This document shows positions 1 through 9,192 of a DNA stretch of 64,000 nucleotides, piece by piece. The position numbers and the translations under genes are program-made. The stretch spans positions 2,852,001-2,916,000 of the forward strand of contig NZ_CP137003.1 of the NCBI RefSeq assembly GCF_033110965.1, read 5' to 3'. How positions within the stretch are numbered: position 1 is the first letter of the stretch; each line of letters starts with the position of its first letter. The DNA comes from Raineyella sp. LH-20 (GTDB lineage Bacteria > Actinomycetota > Actinomycetes > Propionibacteriales > Propionibacteriaceae). Under the pieces are notes generated by a model that was not told where the DNA came from, made no database searches, and was given only the letters and a program-made list of their open reading frames with translations.

Positions 1-665
1 CGTCGCCCGCGATCCTGGGCGATGGTCGCCTCACCGACCCGGATGCCGCTCACTCCGCCCTTGTCGCGCGCCGCCCGCAGCGTGTCGTCGGTCAGCAGGG
101 AGGCGTTGCGCGGGCGCTCCGCCGCCGTGTCCAGGGCGGTCGCCGCCTTTGCGTCCCGCAGCGCGCCCAGATAGGTCTCGGTGACCGCACGGGCGGCCGC
201 CTGGTCGGCGGCCAGCTGGGCGTCGTAGCGCCGGCCGGCGAGGTAGTGCCAGAGCAGGAACGAGGCGCCGCCGATCAGCACCAGCGCCACTACCGCACCG
301 GTCAGCACGACGGGCAACCGATGCCGTGATGGGCTGCTCGTCGCCCGTCGGGGCCGGCCGGAGGCCGGCGAACCGGGGCCGGGGCGCCGACCGGACGGTG
401 GTGGGGGTCCGGCGGGGGACGTCCGGCGGGGGCCCGGCGTGGGGGCGCCGACCGGGGGCAGCACAGCCGTCGGTTCAGGAGCGGGGGTGGGGTGTTGCGG
501 TCCGCGGCCGGAGGTGGGGGTCCGCGGTCCTGCGCCGGGCTCGGTCCACCGGTTCGGTGTCCCGCCCGGCGCCGGCGTGTGCGCCGGGTCGGCTCCGAAC
601 GGGGCTGCCGGAGGCAGTCCCCGTCGCCCGGAGGGCGGGGGCGACGGCTGCTGGGGAGCTGTCAT
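1..665 (-). CDS. Membrane-anchored protein with proline-rich N-terminus, C-terminus outside window
   Basis: Reading the minus strand from the ATG at 665 gives 221 residues without a stop up to the window edge. Residues 1-117 are a Pro/Gly/Arg/Ala-rich, low-complexity, probably cytoplasmic segment. Residues 118-141 are one hydrophobic membrane helix (core VVLTGAVVALVLIGGASFLL). The following part is soluble and presumably extracytoplasmic, and it begins with an alanine-rich amphipathic stretch. The start is supported by a GATACT -10-like hexamer at 672-677, six bases before the ATG, so the mRNA is probably leaderless. The architecture (disordered Pro-rich head, one TM, small outer domain) is common among actinobacterial envelope proteins of unknown function. 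I do not recognise a specific family, and the visible portion shows no catalytic motif. Confidence 0.6.
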   Translation of the reverse strand, partial: MTAPQQPSPPPSGRRGLPPAAPFGADPAHTPAPGGTPNRWTEPGAGPRTPTSGRGPQHPTPAPEPTAVLPPVGAPTPGPRRTSPAGPPPPSGRRPGPGSPASGRPRRATSSPSRHRLPVVLTGAVVALVLIGGASFLLWHYLAGRRYDAQLAADQAAARAVTETYLGALRDAKAATALDTAAERPRNASLLTDDTLRAARDKGGVSGIRVGEATIAQDRGR

Positions 666-772
666 GCCGCCAGTATCGCAGGAACCCGTCGGCCGATCGC
701 CACCGCGCCGGATCCCGCCGCGGTGCCGCGGCCGGTCCCGTCGGCGCCCGGTCGGGCCCTACAGTGAGGCGG

Positions 773-1696
773 GTGCAGGGTGTGTTGTCGGGCTTCTTCG
801 TGATCGCCGCGGTGGTCGCCGTCGGCTATCTCCTGGCGCACCTGGGGGTCTTCACCGAGCAGACCCAGAACACCCTCGGCACGCTGTCGTTCTACGTCGC
901 CATGCCGGTGCTGTTCGTGACGATGATGGCGGACGAGGACCTCGGCGCCGTCCTGTCGGTGGACCTGATCGCCTCGTTGGTGTCGATCGCCGCGATGATC
1001 GTGGTCTGGATGGCTGCGGCCCGGTTCGTCTGGCGGCTGCCGATGGCCGAGACGGTCGTCGGTGCCTTCGCCTCGGCGTACGTCAATGCGGGCAACCTCG
1101 GCCTGCCGATCGCGGCCTACGTCCTGGGGTCGCCGACCCGTGTCGTGCCGGTGATCCTCACCCAGTTGCTGTTCCTCCAGCCGCTCGGACTGGCGCTGCT
1201 GGACCTGAGCACCGGCACCGAGACCCGCTTCACCGTACGGGCCTTCGTCGGGCGGTACGTCCGCAACCCGCTGACGATCGCCACCCTGGTCGGCGTGCTG
1301 CTGTCGGTCACCGGCACCGGGATCCCGCCGCTGCTGGCCACCCCGATGACGATGGTCGGGGCGATGGCCGTCCCCGGGGTGCTGATGGCCTTCGGCATCT
1401 CGCTGCGACTGGGGCCGCGGCCGGATCGTACGGCCGGCCGGATGCTCGCCTTCCAGACGGTGCTCAAGCTCGTCGCGATGCCGCTGGTGGCCTGGGCCTT
1501 CGGCCGGTTCGTGATGCATCTCGACCGGCCGGACCTGTTGGCGGTGACGATCATGGCGGGCCTGCCGACGGCACAGAACGTGTTCGTGGTCGCGACCCGC
1601 TACGACCGGGGTGTGGTGATGGCCAGGGACGCGATCTTCGTGTCCACGCTGCTCTCGGTGCTGAGCATTTTCGGGCTCGCAGCACTGCTGTCGTGA
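773..1696 (+). CDS. AEC (auxin efflux carrier) family transporter
   Basis: The protein is 307 aa and almost entirely hydrophobic helices, opening with VLSGFFVIAAVVAVGYLLAH. It has the AEC-family layout of two five-helix halves and contains the conserved NAGNLGLPIA segment in the first half and a GLPTAQNVFV segment in the last helices. Bacterial members export or exchange carboxylates such as malate or malonate across the inner membrane; the substrate here cannot be read from sequence. Start: GTG 773, seven bases after a TACAGT hexamer (760-765), so probably leaderless; an in-frame GTG at 782 is an alternative. The open frame extends far upstream, but that part lies opposite the divergent membrane-protein gene and does not look coding. 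Confidence 0.85.
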   Translation: MQGVLSGFFVIAAVVAVGYLLAHLGVFTEQTQNTLGTLSFYVAMPVLFVTMMADEDLGAVLSVDLIASLVSIAAMIVVWMAAARFVWRLPMAETVVGAFASAYVNAGNLGLPIAAYVLGSPTRVVPVILTQLLFLQPLGLALLDLSTGTETRFTVRAFVGRYVRNPLTIATLVGVLLSVTGTGIPPLLATPMTMVGAMAVPGVLMAFGISLRLGPRPDRTAGRMLAFQTVLKLVAMPLVAWAFGRFVMHLDRPDLLAVTIMAGLPTAQNVFVVATRYDRGVVMARDAIFVSTLLSVLSIFGLAALLS

Positions 1697-1727
1697 CGTG
1701 CCCCCGTTGGTGCGCTAGTTTCAGGCC

Positions 1728-2642
1728 GTGCCCCAGTACGGAGACTTCGACCTCGATCGCAGCATCGCCCAGGCCTGGGACGAGTTCGAGCTGCGTCTCG
1801 CCGAGGTGATCTCGGTGATCGACGACTCGGCGGACTTCACCATCGGGTGCGTGGCCGTCGACGAGAGCCAGGTCCCGTACGTCACGTTCACGGCGCTGGA
1901 CCGTACGACGATCCGTGCCGAGGCCTCCAGCAACGCGGTGCTCGGCGAGGACTACCAGCTCGGCTCGGAGCAGCTGGCGTTGATGGAACGACTCGGCTGG
2001 TCCGCCCCGACCATCGAGGGGCCTCGGCCGACTGCGAACTTCTGGATCGAGCTGGACCAGGAGGCCTCCGACCGGCTGGCCGCCGCCGCGGTCGGGGCGC
2101 TGCGCGACGTGTTCGGGGTGCAGCATCCGGTGTTCCTGGCGCCCGACCACCTGGCCGAGGTGCTCACCCCGCGAGCGGAGCCGCTGTCGGGCAGCGAGTT
2201 CGACGCCGAGGACGTGATCGCGACGATCCCGGTCAACACCCGCCATCTCAACGAGATGATCGAGGCCGAGCTCACCGACATGTTCGGTCACGCCCCGCTC
2301 CGTGACCACGAGGGCGACATCGCCCTGCGGGTCGGTTCGGCGATGCTCTTCCTGCGGCTCTCCCGCGACGGGCGGGAGCTGATCCTGTTCTCGGTGATCG
2401 TGCACGACGTGGCCGGACGGTCCCGGGCCGCGGAGGTGCTCAACGACCTCAACGCCGATGCCCGGATGGTGAAGTTCCATCTGGTGCGGGACAAGGTCTT
2501 CGCCAGCCTGTCGGTGCTGACCCACCCGTTCGTCCCGGCTCATCTCCACCAGGCGGTACGGATCATGAGCGACATCGCGGACGGGATCGACGATGAACTC
2601 GCCCACAAGCTGGGGGGCCATACGACGTTCGAGGTCGAGTGA
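1728..2642 (+). CDS. YbjN / TY-Chap-like peptide-binding chaperone domain protein
   Basis: The protein is 304 aa, acidic and soluble, with no signal peptide. It appears to hold two copies of an alpha/beta fold resembling YbjN and type III secretion chaperones. The first half is about residues 1-150. The second, about 165-300, contains a strand-helix run ending FVPAHLHQAVRIMSDIADGID, typical of the C-terminal helix of this fold. Actinobacterial TY-Chap proteins are predicted peptide-binding chaperones of unknown clients. Start: GTG 1728, six bases after TAGTTT (1716-1721), so predicted leaderless. It begins 31 bp after the transporter and has its own promoter-like hexamer. Family assignment is from overall pattern and is moderate. 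Confidence 0.6.
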   Translation: MPQYGDFDLDRSIAQAWDEFELRLAEVISVIDDSADFTIGCVAVDESQVPYVTFTALDRTTIRAEASSNAVLGEDYQLGSEQLALMERLGWSAPTIEGPRPTANFWIELDQEASDRLAAAAVGALRDVFGVQHPVFLAPDHLAEVLTPRAEPLSGSEFDAEDVIATIPVNTRHLNEMIEAELTDMFGHAPLRDHEGDIALRVGSAMLFLRLSRDGRELILFSVIVHDVAGRSRAAEVLNDLNADARMVKFHLVRDKVFASLSVLTHPFVPAHLHQAVRIMSDIADGIDDELAHKLGGHTTFEVE

Positions 2643-2688
2643 GGCCGGTCGGCTCCAGTACCATCGGACGAGGAAACGGAGGAGGACT

Positions 2689-3102
2689 ATGCACGAAGGC
2701 ATGTTCGCGGCCCTCGATCCCGAGGACTGCCGCGTCCTGTTGCGGACCCAGGAGGTCGGCCGGGTGGCCTGGACCTCCCCGGTGGCGGGACTGCTGGTCC
2801 TGCCGGTGAACTACGTCGTACGGGACGATCTCGTGGTCTTCCGGACCTCCCGTTCGTCGGTGCTCGCCGAACTCGCCGAAGGCCGCGAGGTGTCGTTCCA
2901 GGTGGACGACATCGACGTGTCGACCGGCAACGGGTGGAGCGTGATGGCCCAGGGCGTGTCGTCCTCGCCGACCGAGGCGGACCGGCTGGAGGCGCTGCGG
3001 GTGGACGGCCCGACGCCGTGGGCCAAGGGTGATCGTGATCTCTTCGTCACACTGGAGTTGAGGACCATCAGCGGACGCGTGGTGGACCGCGAAGAGAAGT
3101 GA
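2689..3102 (+). CDS. Pyridoxamine 5'-phosphate oxidase (PPOX) fold flavoprotein
   Basis: The protein is 137 aa, the usual size of single-domain split-barrel flavin-binding proteins. It starts MHEGMFAALDPEDCRVLLRTQEVGRVAW, the classic opening of the family, where an LLxxxxVGRVA strand forms the flavin pocket. The internal strand VLPVNYVVRDDLVVFRT and the tail matching a cofactor-contacting strand (LFVTLELRTISGRVV) fit as well. Members bind FMN, FAD or F420 and usually act as oxidoreductases or flavin carriers; the cofactor cannot be told here. Start: ATG 2689 behind a strong GGAGGA at 2681-2686. The next gene, a universal stress protein, follows 35 bp later, so a stress-linked two-gene unit is likely. 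Confidence 0.85.
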   Translation: MHEGMFAALDPEDCRVLLRTQEVGRVAWTSPVAGLLVLPVNYVVRDDLVVFRTSRSSVLAELAEGREVSFQVDDIDVSTGNGWSVMAQGVSSSPTEADRLEALRVDGPTPWAKGDRDLFVTLELRTISGRVVDREEK

Positions 3103-3137
3103 CAAACTCGACAGCAGAGCGACAACAGGAGGCAGTG

Positions 3138-4064
3138 ATGACTGAATCAGTTTCGCGTCGGCGTGGAGTGCTGGTCGGTGTCGACGGATCCCCGGATGCC
3201 AACCGAGCCCTTTCGTACGCCCGGGGGGCGGCGGAGTTGCGCGGGGACGATCTGGTGATCGCCCATGTCGTCGATGATGCGATCCTGGCCGGTGCCTGGG
3301 GTGTCGTCTACGACCCGTCCGTGCTGCACGAGGCGGGCATGCAGGTCGTCACCGAGGCGTCCGAGGCGGTGCAGGCCGAAGGCTTCCCCGCCGACCGGAT
3401 CCACACCGAGGTGATCATGGGCAACGCCGCAGCGGCCCTGACCCGGCTCTCCCGCGATGCCGACCTGCTGGTCGTCGGCCGGCGGTCCCTGTCCGGCCTG
3501 GAGCGGATCTTCGTCGGCTCCACCAGCGTCGGCGTCGCCGCGACCGCCCACTGCCCGGTGGTGATGATCTCGGCGGCCTCCTCGCCGACCGCGACCGGCC
3601 GGCTGCACCGGATCGGTGTGGGGGTCGACGCCACCGCGAACGGTGCCGCAGCGCTCGCCGCGGCCTTCGCCGAGGCGGACCGGCGCAAGGTCGACCTCGA
3701 GGTCATCCACGTCTGGGACGTGCCGGGAGCGGTCCGCCGCACCGGTGACAAGGCTGTCGACGTGGCCGGGGCGGCCGCCGAGGGCGGCGTCCAGGCGCTG
3801 CTGGCGCCGCTGCAGAAGCGCTACCCGGGCGTCAAGGTGACCGCGCACGTGGTCCAGGGCCACCCGGTCAAGGAAATGGTCGCCCGGTCCAAGGAGCTCG
3901 ACCTGCTGTGGCTCGGCGTGCACACCACCGCCGGCTTCGGGGTCGGCGGTGTGGTCCGCGGCGTGATGGCTCACGCCGAGTGCCCGCTGGCGCTGATCCG
4001 TGACCGCGCCGAGGACACCGGGCCGCTCGACGAGGAAGAGATCCGGGGAGGCCAGCCCTCCTGA
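3138..4064 (+). CDS. Universal stress protein, tandem UspA domains
   Basis: The protein is 308 aa with two UspA domains, about residues 10-145 and 155-300. Both begin with the ATP-binding strand (GVLVGVDGSPDANRAL; IGVGVDATANGAAAL). Domain 1 carries a clear nucleotide-binding loop of the G-2x-G-9x-G-S/T type (VGRRSLSGLERIFVGSTS). In domain 2 the corresponding loop (LGVHTTAGFGVGGVVRG) is less canonical. These cytoplasmic proteins bind ATP and act in stress or dormancy signalling. Start: ATG 3138 with AGGAGG at 3127-3132; the GTG directly before it is less likely. The stop codon overlaps the probable start of hrpA. Confidence 0.9.
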   Translation: MTESVSRRRGVLVGVDGSPDANRALSYARGAAELRGDDLVIAHVVDDAILAGAWGVVYDPSVLHEAGMQVVTEASEAVQAEGFPADRIHTEVIMGNAAAALTRLSRDADLLVVGRRSLSGLERIFVGSTSVGVAATAHCPVVMISAASSPTATGRLHRIGVGVDATANGAAALAAAFAEADRRKVDLEVIHVWDVPGAVRRTGDKAVDVAGAAAEGGVQALLAPLQKRYPGVKVTAHVVQGHPVKEMVARSKELDLLWLGVHTTAGFGVGGVVRGVMAHAECPLALIRDRAEDTGPLDEEEIRGGQPS

Positions 4065-7000
4065 CCCCCACCATCACCTTCCCCGCAGAGCTGCCGATCA
4101 GCTCGCGGGTGGACGACATCGCCGCTGCCCTGTCGCGGTCCCAAGTGGTCATCGTGGCCGGGGAGACGGGTTCCGGCAAGACCACACAGCTGCCGAAGCT
4201 GTGCCTGCGGCTGGGGCGTACGCGGATCGCGCACACCCAGCCGCGGCGTCTTGCCGCCCGGACGGTCGCCGAACGGATCGCCGACGAGATGGGCGTCGAG
4301 CTCGGCGACGAGGTCGGCTACCAGGTCCGCTTCACCCGCAAGGCACAGCGGGAGACCGCGCTGACCGTGATGACCGACGGCATCCTGCTGGCCGGGATCT
4401 CCCACGACCGCGACCTGCGCTCGTGGGACACCGTCATCATCGACGAGGCACACGAGCGGTCCCTCAACATCGACTTCCTGCTCGGCTATCTCAAGCAATT
4501 GCTGCCCCGCCGACCCGACCTCAAGGTCATCGTCACGTCGGCGACCATCGACACCGAGCGGTTCAGCAAGCACTTCGACGACGCCCCGATCATCGAGGTG
4601 TCGGGACGTACGTATCCCGTCGAGCTGCGCTACCGCCCGTTGGTCGACAACGGTGCGGTCGACAGTGTCGAGGGGGACGGGCATGCCGCCGACGACGCGG
4701 CCCGGGCGGCGGTCGAGAAGGACCAGAACGAGGGCATCTGCGACGCGATCCGAGAGCTCGCGGGCGAGGGGACCGGCGACATCCTGGTCTTCCTGTCCGG
4801 CGAACGGGAGATCCGCGACGCGGCCGAGGCGATCGAGGACCTGAAGCTGCCGCGCACCGAGGTGCTCCCGCTGTACGCCCGGCTGTCCGCGGCCGAACAA
4901 CACCGCGTGTTCACCCCGCACACCGGACGTCGGGTGGTGCTGGCCACGAACGTCGCCGAGACCTCGCTGACCGTGCCGGGGATCCGCTACGTGGTGGACC
5001 CGGGCACCGCCCGCATCTCGCGGTACTCGGTCCGTACGAAGGTGCAACGGCTGCCGATCGAGCCGGTCTCGCGGGCCTCCGCCGACCAGCGCGCCGGCCG
5101 CTGCGGCCGCGTCGCGCCCGGCATCTGCATCCGGCTCTACTCCGAGGACGACTACCTGGCGCGGCCCGAGTTCACCGAGCCGGAGATCCTGCGCACCAAT
5201 CTCGCCTCGGTGATCCTGCAGATGGCCGAGGCGAGGCTGGGTGACATCGAGGGCTTCCCGTTCGTGGAGGCACCGGAGTCGGCCCAGATCACCGACGGCA
5301 TGCGGCTGCTCGACGAGCTGGGGGCGCTCACCGAGCAGACCACCCGGTCGCGGCCGCGGCTGACCCGGCTGGGCCATCGCCTCGCCAGGGTCCCGCTCGA
5401 CCCGCGGATGGGCCGGATGTTGCTGGCCGGGGAACACTACGGCTGCCTGCGCGAGATGATCGTCCTGGTCGCCGGGCTGACCATCCAGGACCCCCGGGAA
5501 CGACCCCGCGAGCAGCGGGAGAAGGCCGACCAACTGCACCGGCGGTTCTGGGCGCCGATGGCCACCGCCGGGGAGACCGGACCGAGCGCCGCCACCCCTC
5601 GGGGTGAGCGTGACGGTGCGGACGGCCGACGCGACGCCGAGGACCGACGCGGAGGACACGGGACCGACGACCGACACGGGGCCGACGACCGACACGGGGC
5701 CGACGACCGACAAGGGGCCGACGGACAGCCCACCCCGGATCCGGACGGCTCCGACTTCGTCGCTCTGCTGCGGCTGTGGGACTACCTGACGGCCCGCCGC
5801 CGGGAGATGTCGGGCAACGCCTTCCGGCGGATGTGCCGCGACGAATACCTCAACTACCTGCGGATCCGCGAGTGGCAGGACCTGCAGAACCAGCTCCGTG
5901 ACATCTGCCGCGACCTCGGGATGCGTCGCGGTGACCAGCCGGCGGACGCCGACCGCGTCCACATCGCGGTGCTCACCGGCCTGCTCTCCCACGTCGGTCT
6001 GGCCGACCTCAAGGACGAGAAGAAGAACCGCCCCCGGGACGGCAGGGGTCGGGTCCGCCGCGGGCCGCGGGAGTACCTGGGTGCCCGCGGCACCCGGTTC
6101 GCGATCAACCCGGGCTCGGCACTGGCCAAACATCCGCCCGAGTTGGTGATGGCCAACGAGCTGGTCGAGACCAGCAGACTGTGGGCCCACACTGTGGCCG
6201 GGATCCGCCCCGAGTGGGTCGAGGAGGTCGGCGGCCACCTGCTCAAGCGTCACTACGCCGAGCCGCACTGGTCGATGCGCGCCGGCCAGGCGGTGGCGTA
6301 CGAGACGGCGAGTCTCTACGGCGTGCCGGTGATCGGGCGGCGCCAGGTGTCGTACGCCCGCGTCGACCCGGTCGCTGCCCGGGAGATCTTCCTCCGCTCC
6401 GCCCTGGTCGAGGGGGAGTGGCACACCCGGCACCATTTCTGGTCGCGCAACGAGGAGACCCGCCGGCGGGCCGAGGAGCTCGAGGAGCGCACCCGCCGCC
6501 GTGACATCGTCGTCGACGACCAGGCGATCTACGACTTCTACGACGCCCGGATCCCGGCCGACGTCTGCACGGTGGCGGGCTTCGACGCGTGGTGGCGGAC
6601 CAAGCGGCGCGAGGAGGACGGCTTCCTCGACCTGACGCTGGAGGATCTGGTCCAGGACACCGCCGACCTCGGCCGGGCCGGTGACTTCCCCGACACCTGG
6701 CAGGTCGGCGACCACGCGCTCGACGTCGAGTACGTGTTCGATCCCGGTGCCGGCGCCGACGGCGTGAGCGTACGGATCCCGCTGCCGATCCTCAGCCAGC
6801 TGCCGACCGCACCGTTCACCTGGCAGGTCCCTGGGCTCCGCCTCGACCTCGTCACCCAACTGATCCGCTCGCTGCCCAAGGCGCAGCGCACCCGGGTCGT
6901 CCCGGCCCCCGACTGGGCCCGGCGCCTGCTCGCCGAGCTGGCCGACGATCTCGCGACCGGCGACCTGGACCCGGCGGTGACGTCGCTGACCACCGCGCTC

Positions 7001-8125
7001 GGCCGCCGGCTCGCCGCCGACGTCGGACTGCGGGTGGCCCCCGGCGACTGGGATGTCGCCAAACTCCCGGACCACCTGCGGGTCACCTTCGTAGTGGTCC
7101 GCTCCGACGGCGGTGCCGGCGCGTCCGGTCGCTCGACCTCCGGCGAGGAGGTCGAGCTGGCCCGCGGCAAGGATCTCGCCGCGCTGCAGCAGGAGCACAC
7201 CCGCACGGTCGCCGCGACCCTGTCGAAGGCGTCCCGCGCGGCCGGGCACACCGGATCGGTCAGCTGGCGGTTCGGCACCCTGCCGCGTGAGGTGACCGTC
7301 GAACGGCTCGGCACCCGGGCCATCGGCTATCCGGCACTCGCCGACGAGGGCAGCACGGTCGGCAGCGTCGTCCAGGACACCGCCGACCACGCCGCGAGCA
7401 GTCACCGGATCGGCCTGCGCCGGCTGGTGCTGGTCAACACCCCCGATCCGACCCGCTGGGTGGTGTCACACCTGTCGAACCCGGACAAGTTCGCCCTCGG
7501 CTCCAGCCCGTACGAGGCCGTGCCGGCGCTGCTCGCCGACGCCCGGCTCAAATCGGTCGGTGACCTGATCACCCGGGCGGTCGACCCGGCAGAGGTCCGC
7601 GACGAACCGGCCTTCGCCGCACTGTGCGACACGGTCCGCCAGGACAACGCCGACCACATGCGCCACGTGGTGGCGATCGCGGCCGAGGTGCTGCGGGCCG
7701 ACCAGCAGATCAGCATCGCCCTGGCCTCGGTCGGCGACGCCGACGTCCGGGCCGATGTCACCGAACAACGCGCCAACCTGGTGTTCCCCGGCTTCATCGC
7801 CGCTACCGACGACCCGTACTACGAACGACTGCCGGTCTATCTCAAGGCGATCGCCGCCCGGCTGGCGTCCCTGCCCGGCGCGCCGGTCCGCGACCGTCAG
7901 GCGATGGAGACGGTGAACGTCCTGGAAGACGCGTACGCCGACCTCTGTGCCCGCCAGGCCCCTGGACGGCTTCCCCCCACCGTGGAGGAGATCGGCTGGA
8001 TGCTGGAGGAGTTGCGGGTCAGCCTCTTCGCCCAGACCCTGGGCACCCGGATGACGATCTCCGCCAAGCGGGTCCGCAAGGCGATCGAGCGCGCCTCCGC
8101 CGGCACGGCCGTGCTCGCGTTGTGA
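4061..8125 (+). CDS. hrpA: ATP-dependent RNA helicase HrpA (DEAH box)
   Basis: Large DExH helicase of about 1,350 aa. It has Walker A GETGSGKTT near the N-terminus, a DEAH box (IIDEAHERS), the SAT motif (VTSATID), helicase motif VI (SADQRAGRCGR), an HA2 region, and the long C-terminal region with DUF3418 typical of HrpA. Counting from GTG 4109, about residues 490-545 are a family-atypical low-complexity insert rich in D, R, G and H. The first recognisable in-frame GTG is at 4109, but the codons before it encode TPTITFPAELPISSR, matching the conserved start of the family. Translation therefore probably begins upstream; the only candidate is CTG 4061, overlapping the preceding stop as CTGA and following GGGGAG at 4045-4050. 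Role: RNA remodelling or ribosome rescue. Confidence 0.9.
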   Translation: MTPTITFPAELPISSRVDDIAAALSRSQVVIVAGETGSGKTTQLPKLCLRLGRTRIAHTQPRRLAARTVAERIADEMGVELGDEVGYQVRFTRKAQRETALTVMTDGILLAGISHDRDLRSWDTVIIDEAHERSLNIDFLLGYLKQLLPRRPDLKVIVTSATIDTERFSKHFDDAPIIEVSGRTYPVELRYRPLVDNGAVDSVEGDGHAADDAARAAVEKDQNEGICDAIRELAGEGTGDILVFLSGEREIRDAAEAIEDLKLPRTEVLPLYARLSAAEQHRVFTPHTGRRVVLATNVAETSLTVPGIRYVVDPGTARISRYSVRTKVQRLPIEPVSRASADQRAGRCGRVAPGICIRLYSEDDYLARPEFTEPEILRTNLASVILQMAEARLGDIEGFPFVEAPESAQITDGMRLLDELGALTEQTTRSRPRLTRLGHRLARVPLDPRMGRMLLAGEHYGCLREMIVLVAGLTIQDPRERPREQREKADQLHRRFWAPMATAGETGPSAATPRGERDGADGRRDAEDRRGGHGTDDRHGADDRHGADDRQGADGQPTPDPDGSDFVALLRLWDYLTARRREMSGNAFRRMCRDEYLNYLRIREWQDLQNQLRDICRDLGMRRGDQPADADRVHIAVLTGLLSHVGLADLKDEKKNRPRDGRGRVRRGPREYLGARGTRFAINPGSALAKHPPELVMANELVETSRLWAHTVAGIRPEWVEEVGGHLLKRHYAEPHWSMRAGQAVAYETASLYGVPVIGRRQVSYARVDPVAAREIFLRSALVEGEWHTRHHFWSRNEETRRRAEELEERTRRRDIVVDDQAIYDFYDARIPADVCTVAGFDAWWRTKRREEDGFLDLTLEDLVQDTADLGRAGDFPDTWQVGDHALDVEYVFDPGAGADGVSVRIPLPILSQLPTAPFTWQVPGLRLDLVTQLIRSLPKAQRTRVVPAPDWARRLLAELADDLATGDLDPAVTSLTTALGRRLAADVGLRVAPGDWDVAKLPDHLRVTFVVVRSDGGAGASGRSTSGEEVELARGKDLAALQQEHTRTVAATLSKASRAAGHTGSVSWRFGTLPREVTVERLGTRAIGYPALADEGSTVGSVVQDTADHAASSHRIGLRRLVLVNTPDPTRWVVSHLSNPDKFALGSSPYEAVPALLADARLKSVGDLITRAVDPAEVRDEPAFAALCDTVRQDNADHMRHVVAIAAEVLRADQQISIALASVGDADVRADVTEQRANLVFPGFIAATDDPYYERLPVYLKAIAARLASLPGAPVRDRQAMETVNVLEDAYADLCARQAPGRLPPTVEEIGWMLEELRVSLFAQTLGTRMTISAKRVRKAIERASAGTAVLAL
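5666..5719 (+). repeat. Three 18-bp tandem repeats inside hrpA
   Basis: The unit GACGACCGACACGGGGCC occurs at 5666-5683 and 5684-5701, and with one change at 5702-5719. It encodes repeats of DDRHGA. The 18-bp period keeps the frame, and the block sits in the low-complexity insert of the helicase. Confidence 0.9.
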
Positions 8126-8271
8126 ACGACCCCGACCCGGGCGACGCGCCGGGTGGGGGCTGACCGGTGCGGCGGGGGACCGGGTGGCTGGGGGGAGGAT
8201 GCATGACGTCGTACGGTGCCGCGTCCGCTTGAGCCGCCCCCGCCCGTGGCACGCCGGGTAGTGTGGGGAGC

Positions 8272-9189
8272 ATGTCCGCCTCCCCTCCGCTCTACCGGCT
8301 GAACCCCGACGGGTGGGCCGACCTGGACGGGAAGCACCCGGTCCTGGTGCTGCTGCTCGACGGGGCGGGCAGTGCCGGTCAGCTCCAGGAGCTCGTCGGC
8401 GAGCATCTCCTGGAGCACTGTGCCCACCGTCCGCTGGTCCGCTTCGACCTCGACCTGCTCACCCAGTACGCCGATCGGCGCCCGACGCTCGACTTCGAGG
8501 ACGGGCGCTTCACCCGGGCCCCCTCGCCGGAGCTGGTGCTCTACGCGATGACCGACGCGGCGGGGGAGACCTTCCTCGCCCTGATCGGGCCTGAGCCGAT
8601 GTTGCTGTGGGAGCGGGCCGTTGCCGCCCTCGTGGAGCTGATCGCCGGCCTCGGCGTACGGCTCACGGTCGACGTCTCCGGCCTGCCGATGCGCGTCCCG
8701 CACACCCGGCCCCCGCAGGTGTTCACGCATTCCCCGGACCCGGAGCTGGTGCTGCGGCCGTGGGACGCGTTCCGGGGTGCGCTCTCGGTGACCGCCACCT
8801 TCGGTGCCTATCTGGAGGCGGTGCTCGCCGAGAAGGGGCAGCGGACGATGGGCATCGACGTGTGCGTGCCCTACTACCTCGGCAAGTCGGAGCACGTGGC
8901 GTCGGCCCTGGCAGCCCTCGAGATGATCCAGGCGTCCTGTGGCCTCAACCTGCTGCCCGGGTTGTTGGAGGACCAGGCGGTGGCGAACCGTGCCGACATC
9001 GACGCGCAGGTCGCGGCCACCGAGAACGGTCCGGCGGTAGTGTCCATCCTTGAGTCGAACTACGACGAGTTCCGCACCCTGGTGGGTGATCTGCCGAGCG
9101 CGGACGAGCTGGCCGCCGAGTTCGAACGTTTTCTGGCCGAACACGACCGTCGCCGCGACACCGGGGACGGTGACACCCCGGAAGGATGA
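8272..9189 (+). CDS. PAC2 family protein (proteasome assembly chaperone-like)
   Basis: The protein is 305 aa and soluble. It has the PAC2 organisation: an early strand HPVLVLLLDGAGSAGQ, a central FLALIGPEPMLLWERAVAALVELIAGLGV segment, and a late GIDVCVPYYLGKSEHVASALAALEMI segment followed by a C-terminal helix. Actinobacterial PAC2 proteins are ATP-grasp-neighbour or proteasome-assembly-like proteins without a settled role. Start: ATG 8272, seven bases after TAGTGT (8259-8264), so leaderless; a GTG at 8263 would lie inside that hexamer. It forms an operon with the thioesterase gene four bases downstream. Confidence 0.8.
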   Translation: MSASPPLYRLNPDGWADLDGKHPVLVLLLDGAGSAGQLQELVGEHLLEHCAHRPLVRFDLDLLTQYADRRPTLDFEDGRFTRAPSPELVLYAMTDAAGETFLALIGPEPMLLWERAVAALVELIAGLGVRLTVDVSGLPMRVPHTRPPQVFTHSPDPELVLRPWDAFRGALSVTATFGAYLEAVLAEKGQRTMGIDVCVPYYLGKSEHVASALAALEMIQASCGLNLLPGLLEDQAVANRADIDAQVAATENGPAVVSILESNYDEFRTLVGDLPSADELAAEFERFLAEHDRRRDTGDGDTPEG

Positions 9190-9192
9190 TCG

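Noticed and set aside
3971-7405. Very long open frame (1,144 codons) on the strand opposite hrpA
   Set aside because: The translation is His/Gln/Arg/Asp-rich with no recognisable domain; it mirrors hrpA codon structure, a typical high-GC antisense artefact.
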